Virus record (IMG/VR): IMGVR_UViG_3300047554_000471
Location: 1-64,000 of that record
Strand: one strand, 5' to 3'
Length of the DNA stretch: 64,000 nucleotides
Source of the DNA: a virus
This document shows positions 63,097 to 64,000 of this stretch, in pieces. A model generated the notes under the pieces. That model was not told the origin of the DNA. It saw only the letters and a program-made list of their open reading frames with translations, and searched no databases. The translations under genes were made by a program, and so were the position numbers. The stretch's first letter is position 1. Each line of letters opens with the position of its first letter.

Positions 63097-64000
63097 TGGC
63101 ACAACTATTTAAAACGATAAGTCTTGAAGAGAGGTTGAAGGCAAGTCCTTACAACACGGCTCCTAGTTTACCAAAACCAACTAAGGAGGTAGAAGGTGCT
63201 AGTCTAAAACTAACACCAGAAGCTGCAAAAGTAAACAGCCAAATATTAAAAGCTTCAGCATCAAAGCAACAAAAGTTTAGTTTTCCGGCTATAGGAAGCT
63301 TTACGACTGACCCTATTTCAAAACTAGCAAGACCGTTTGTTAATACAAAATTCAGATCATCAATCAACTTGGCTGATAGATTAAAGCAACCAAAGTTAGG
63401 ATCTACAACACACTTATCACAATTCTTCTTAGCGGACTTATATACAGATTATATTAAGATAACTCCGTTTGGAATATTCACACACACCAGTAATACAGTG
63501 ATATCAACACCACCAGCTTCATTAGCGCAAGGAGGTGTTAACCCAACAATCCCAACTTTTGTGAGTGAGGTAGCTCAGGGATTGATTTATAGTAACGGAA
63601 CTTATTACTCATTCGTAAACCCGGCAACTCCAGATTACGATAGTCTCTTATTACAGGGTACATATTATACCAACGGAACGTACAAGTCATTTACTACAAC
63701 AACGGTAAGTATAGGTTCTCAGTATCTGGTGCAAGGTGGAACTAATCCGACAGCTCCTATAGGACAAGCTACGATTGCACTATTGCAAGGACTTGTTGCA
63801 GACCAGGCTAATAATTTAACTAGCCCAATCGTACCACCAACACCACCTGCAAACCTTTTGGAGTTTCCTAATATTGTAATTGCGAATCCAATCCCAACAC
63901 CAAATCAAGGTGGTGAAGATCCAGTAGCAATCACTTTCCAACCAGAGAGAACATCACCAATACTAAACGTACTAAAGTATGCAGCCGATCGAGCTTTGGC
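63096..64000 (+). CDS. Large tail protein, 3' truncated
   Basis: The ATG overlaps the tape measure stop (TAATG). About 301 codons run open to the window edge without a stop. The N-terminus MAQLFKTISLEERLKASPYN is charged; the remainder is beta-rich with Gly/Tyr/Thr turns (LLLQGTYYTNGTYKSFTTTT) and Pro-rich linkers (PIVPPTPPANLLEFPNIVIA). A baseplate or hub protein is plausible by position after the tape measure. No catalytic motif in the visible part. Confidence 0.75.
   Translation, partial: MAQLFKTISLEERLKASPYNTAPSLPKPTKEVEGASLKLTPEAAKVNSQILKASASKQQKFSFPAIGSFTTDPISKLARPFVNTKFRSSINLADRLKQPKLGSTTHLSQFFLADLYTDYIKITPFGIFTHTSNTVISTPPASLAQGGVNPTIPTFVSEVAQGLIYSNGTYYSFVNPATPDYDSLLLQGTYYTNGTYKSFTTTTVSIGSQYLVQGGTNPTAPIGQATIALLQGLVADQANNLTSPIVPPTPPANLLEFPNIVIANPIPTPNQGGEDPVAITFQPERTSPILNVLKYAADRAL

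Noticed and set aside
1-64000. tRNA genes, CRISPR arrays, insertion sequences, integrase or attachment sites
   Set aside because: I found none: gaps are too short for hidden tRNAs, repeats are within coding sequence, and no transposase or recombinase motif is present.

Overview
The window is one continuous, A+T-rich block of a large tailed phage genome with a contractile, T4-like virion. Every convincing gene (53, two of them cut by the window edges) is on the + strand, genes are packed with 1-14 base overlaps, and no intergenic gap reaches 300 bases. The recognised core is T4-like: large terminase, portal, prohead protease, acidic scaffold, gp23-type capsid protein, neck proteins, sheath, tube, tail-assembly/hub protein, tape measure. 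The host is probably a Bacteroidota bacterium (inference). Starts mostly lack Shine-Dalgarno sequences, two places resemble the Bacteroidota TTTG-N19/20-TAnnTTTG promoter, and one exported protein has a signal peptide ending in AFSQ, a style common in that phylum. The standard code fits, since TAA, TGA and TAG all end genes.

Layout. 1-14543: large beta-rich virion proteins, probably baseplate or fibre parts, several with Ig- or LamG-like folds. 14553-19096: a DNA-metabolism island (T7-type Holliday-junction resolvase, primase, and a single-chain fusion of gp47/SbcD nuclease with gp46/SbcC ATPase). 19113-22603: more virion proteins. 22600-29576: a tight operon of small conserved phage proteins around an 856-residue protein that joins a cytidylyltransferase-like domain to a ligase-like nucleotidyltransferase domain; it ends in an overlapping pair of membrane/coiled-coil proteins. 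29592-39456: packaging and head genes in T4-like order, with several small proteins that may be packaged internal proteins. 39561-46901: PhoH-like ATPase, neck/tail completion genes and a cadherin-like protein. 46955-55649: fibres, including a collagen-like fibre followed directly by a 2-oxoglutarate/Fe(II) oxygenase. 55702-64000: sheath, tube, a tail-assembly protein apparently made by +1 frameshifting, tape measure, and the start of another tail gene.

Regulation. An octamer TATTTAT(A/T/G) occurs on the + strand upstream of twenty genes or operons, mostly 4-35 bases before the start codon and twice before a long structured leader. It is the reverse complement of the T4 late promoter box TATAAATA, but it points with the genes. 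I treat it as this phage's probable late promoter. Six hairpins followed by T-runs mark operon ends.

Most notable: the collagen fibre with its neighbouring hydroxylase; the frameshifted tail-assembly gene between tube and tape measure; the nucleotidyltransferase-ligase fusion with a possible capsid-targeting N-terminus; the fused gp47-gp46 gene; two structured 5' leaders; and the mirrored late-promoter box.
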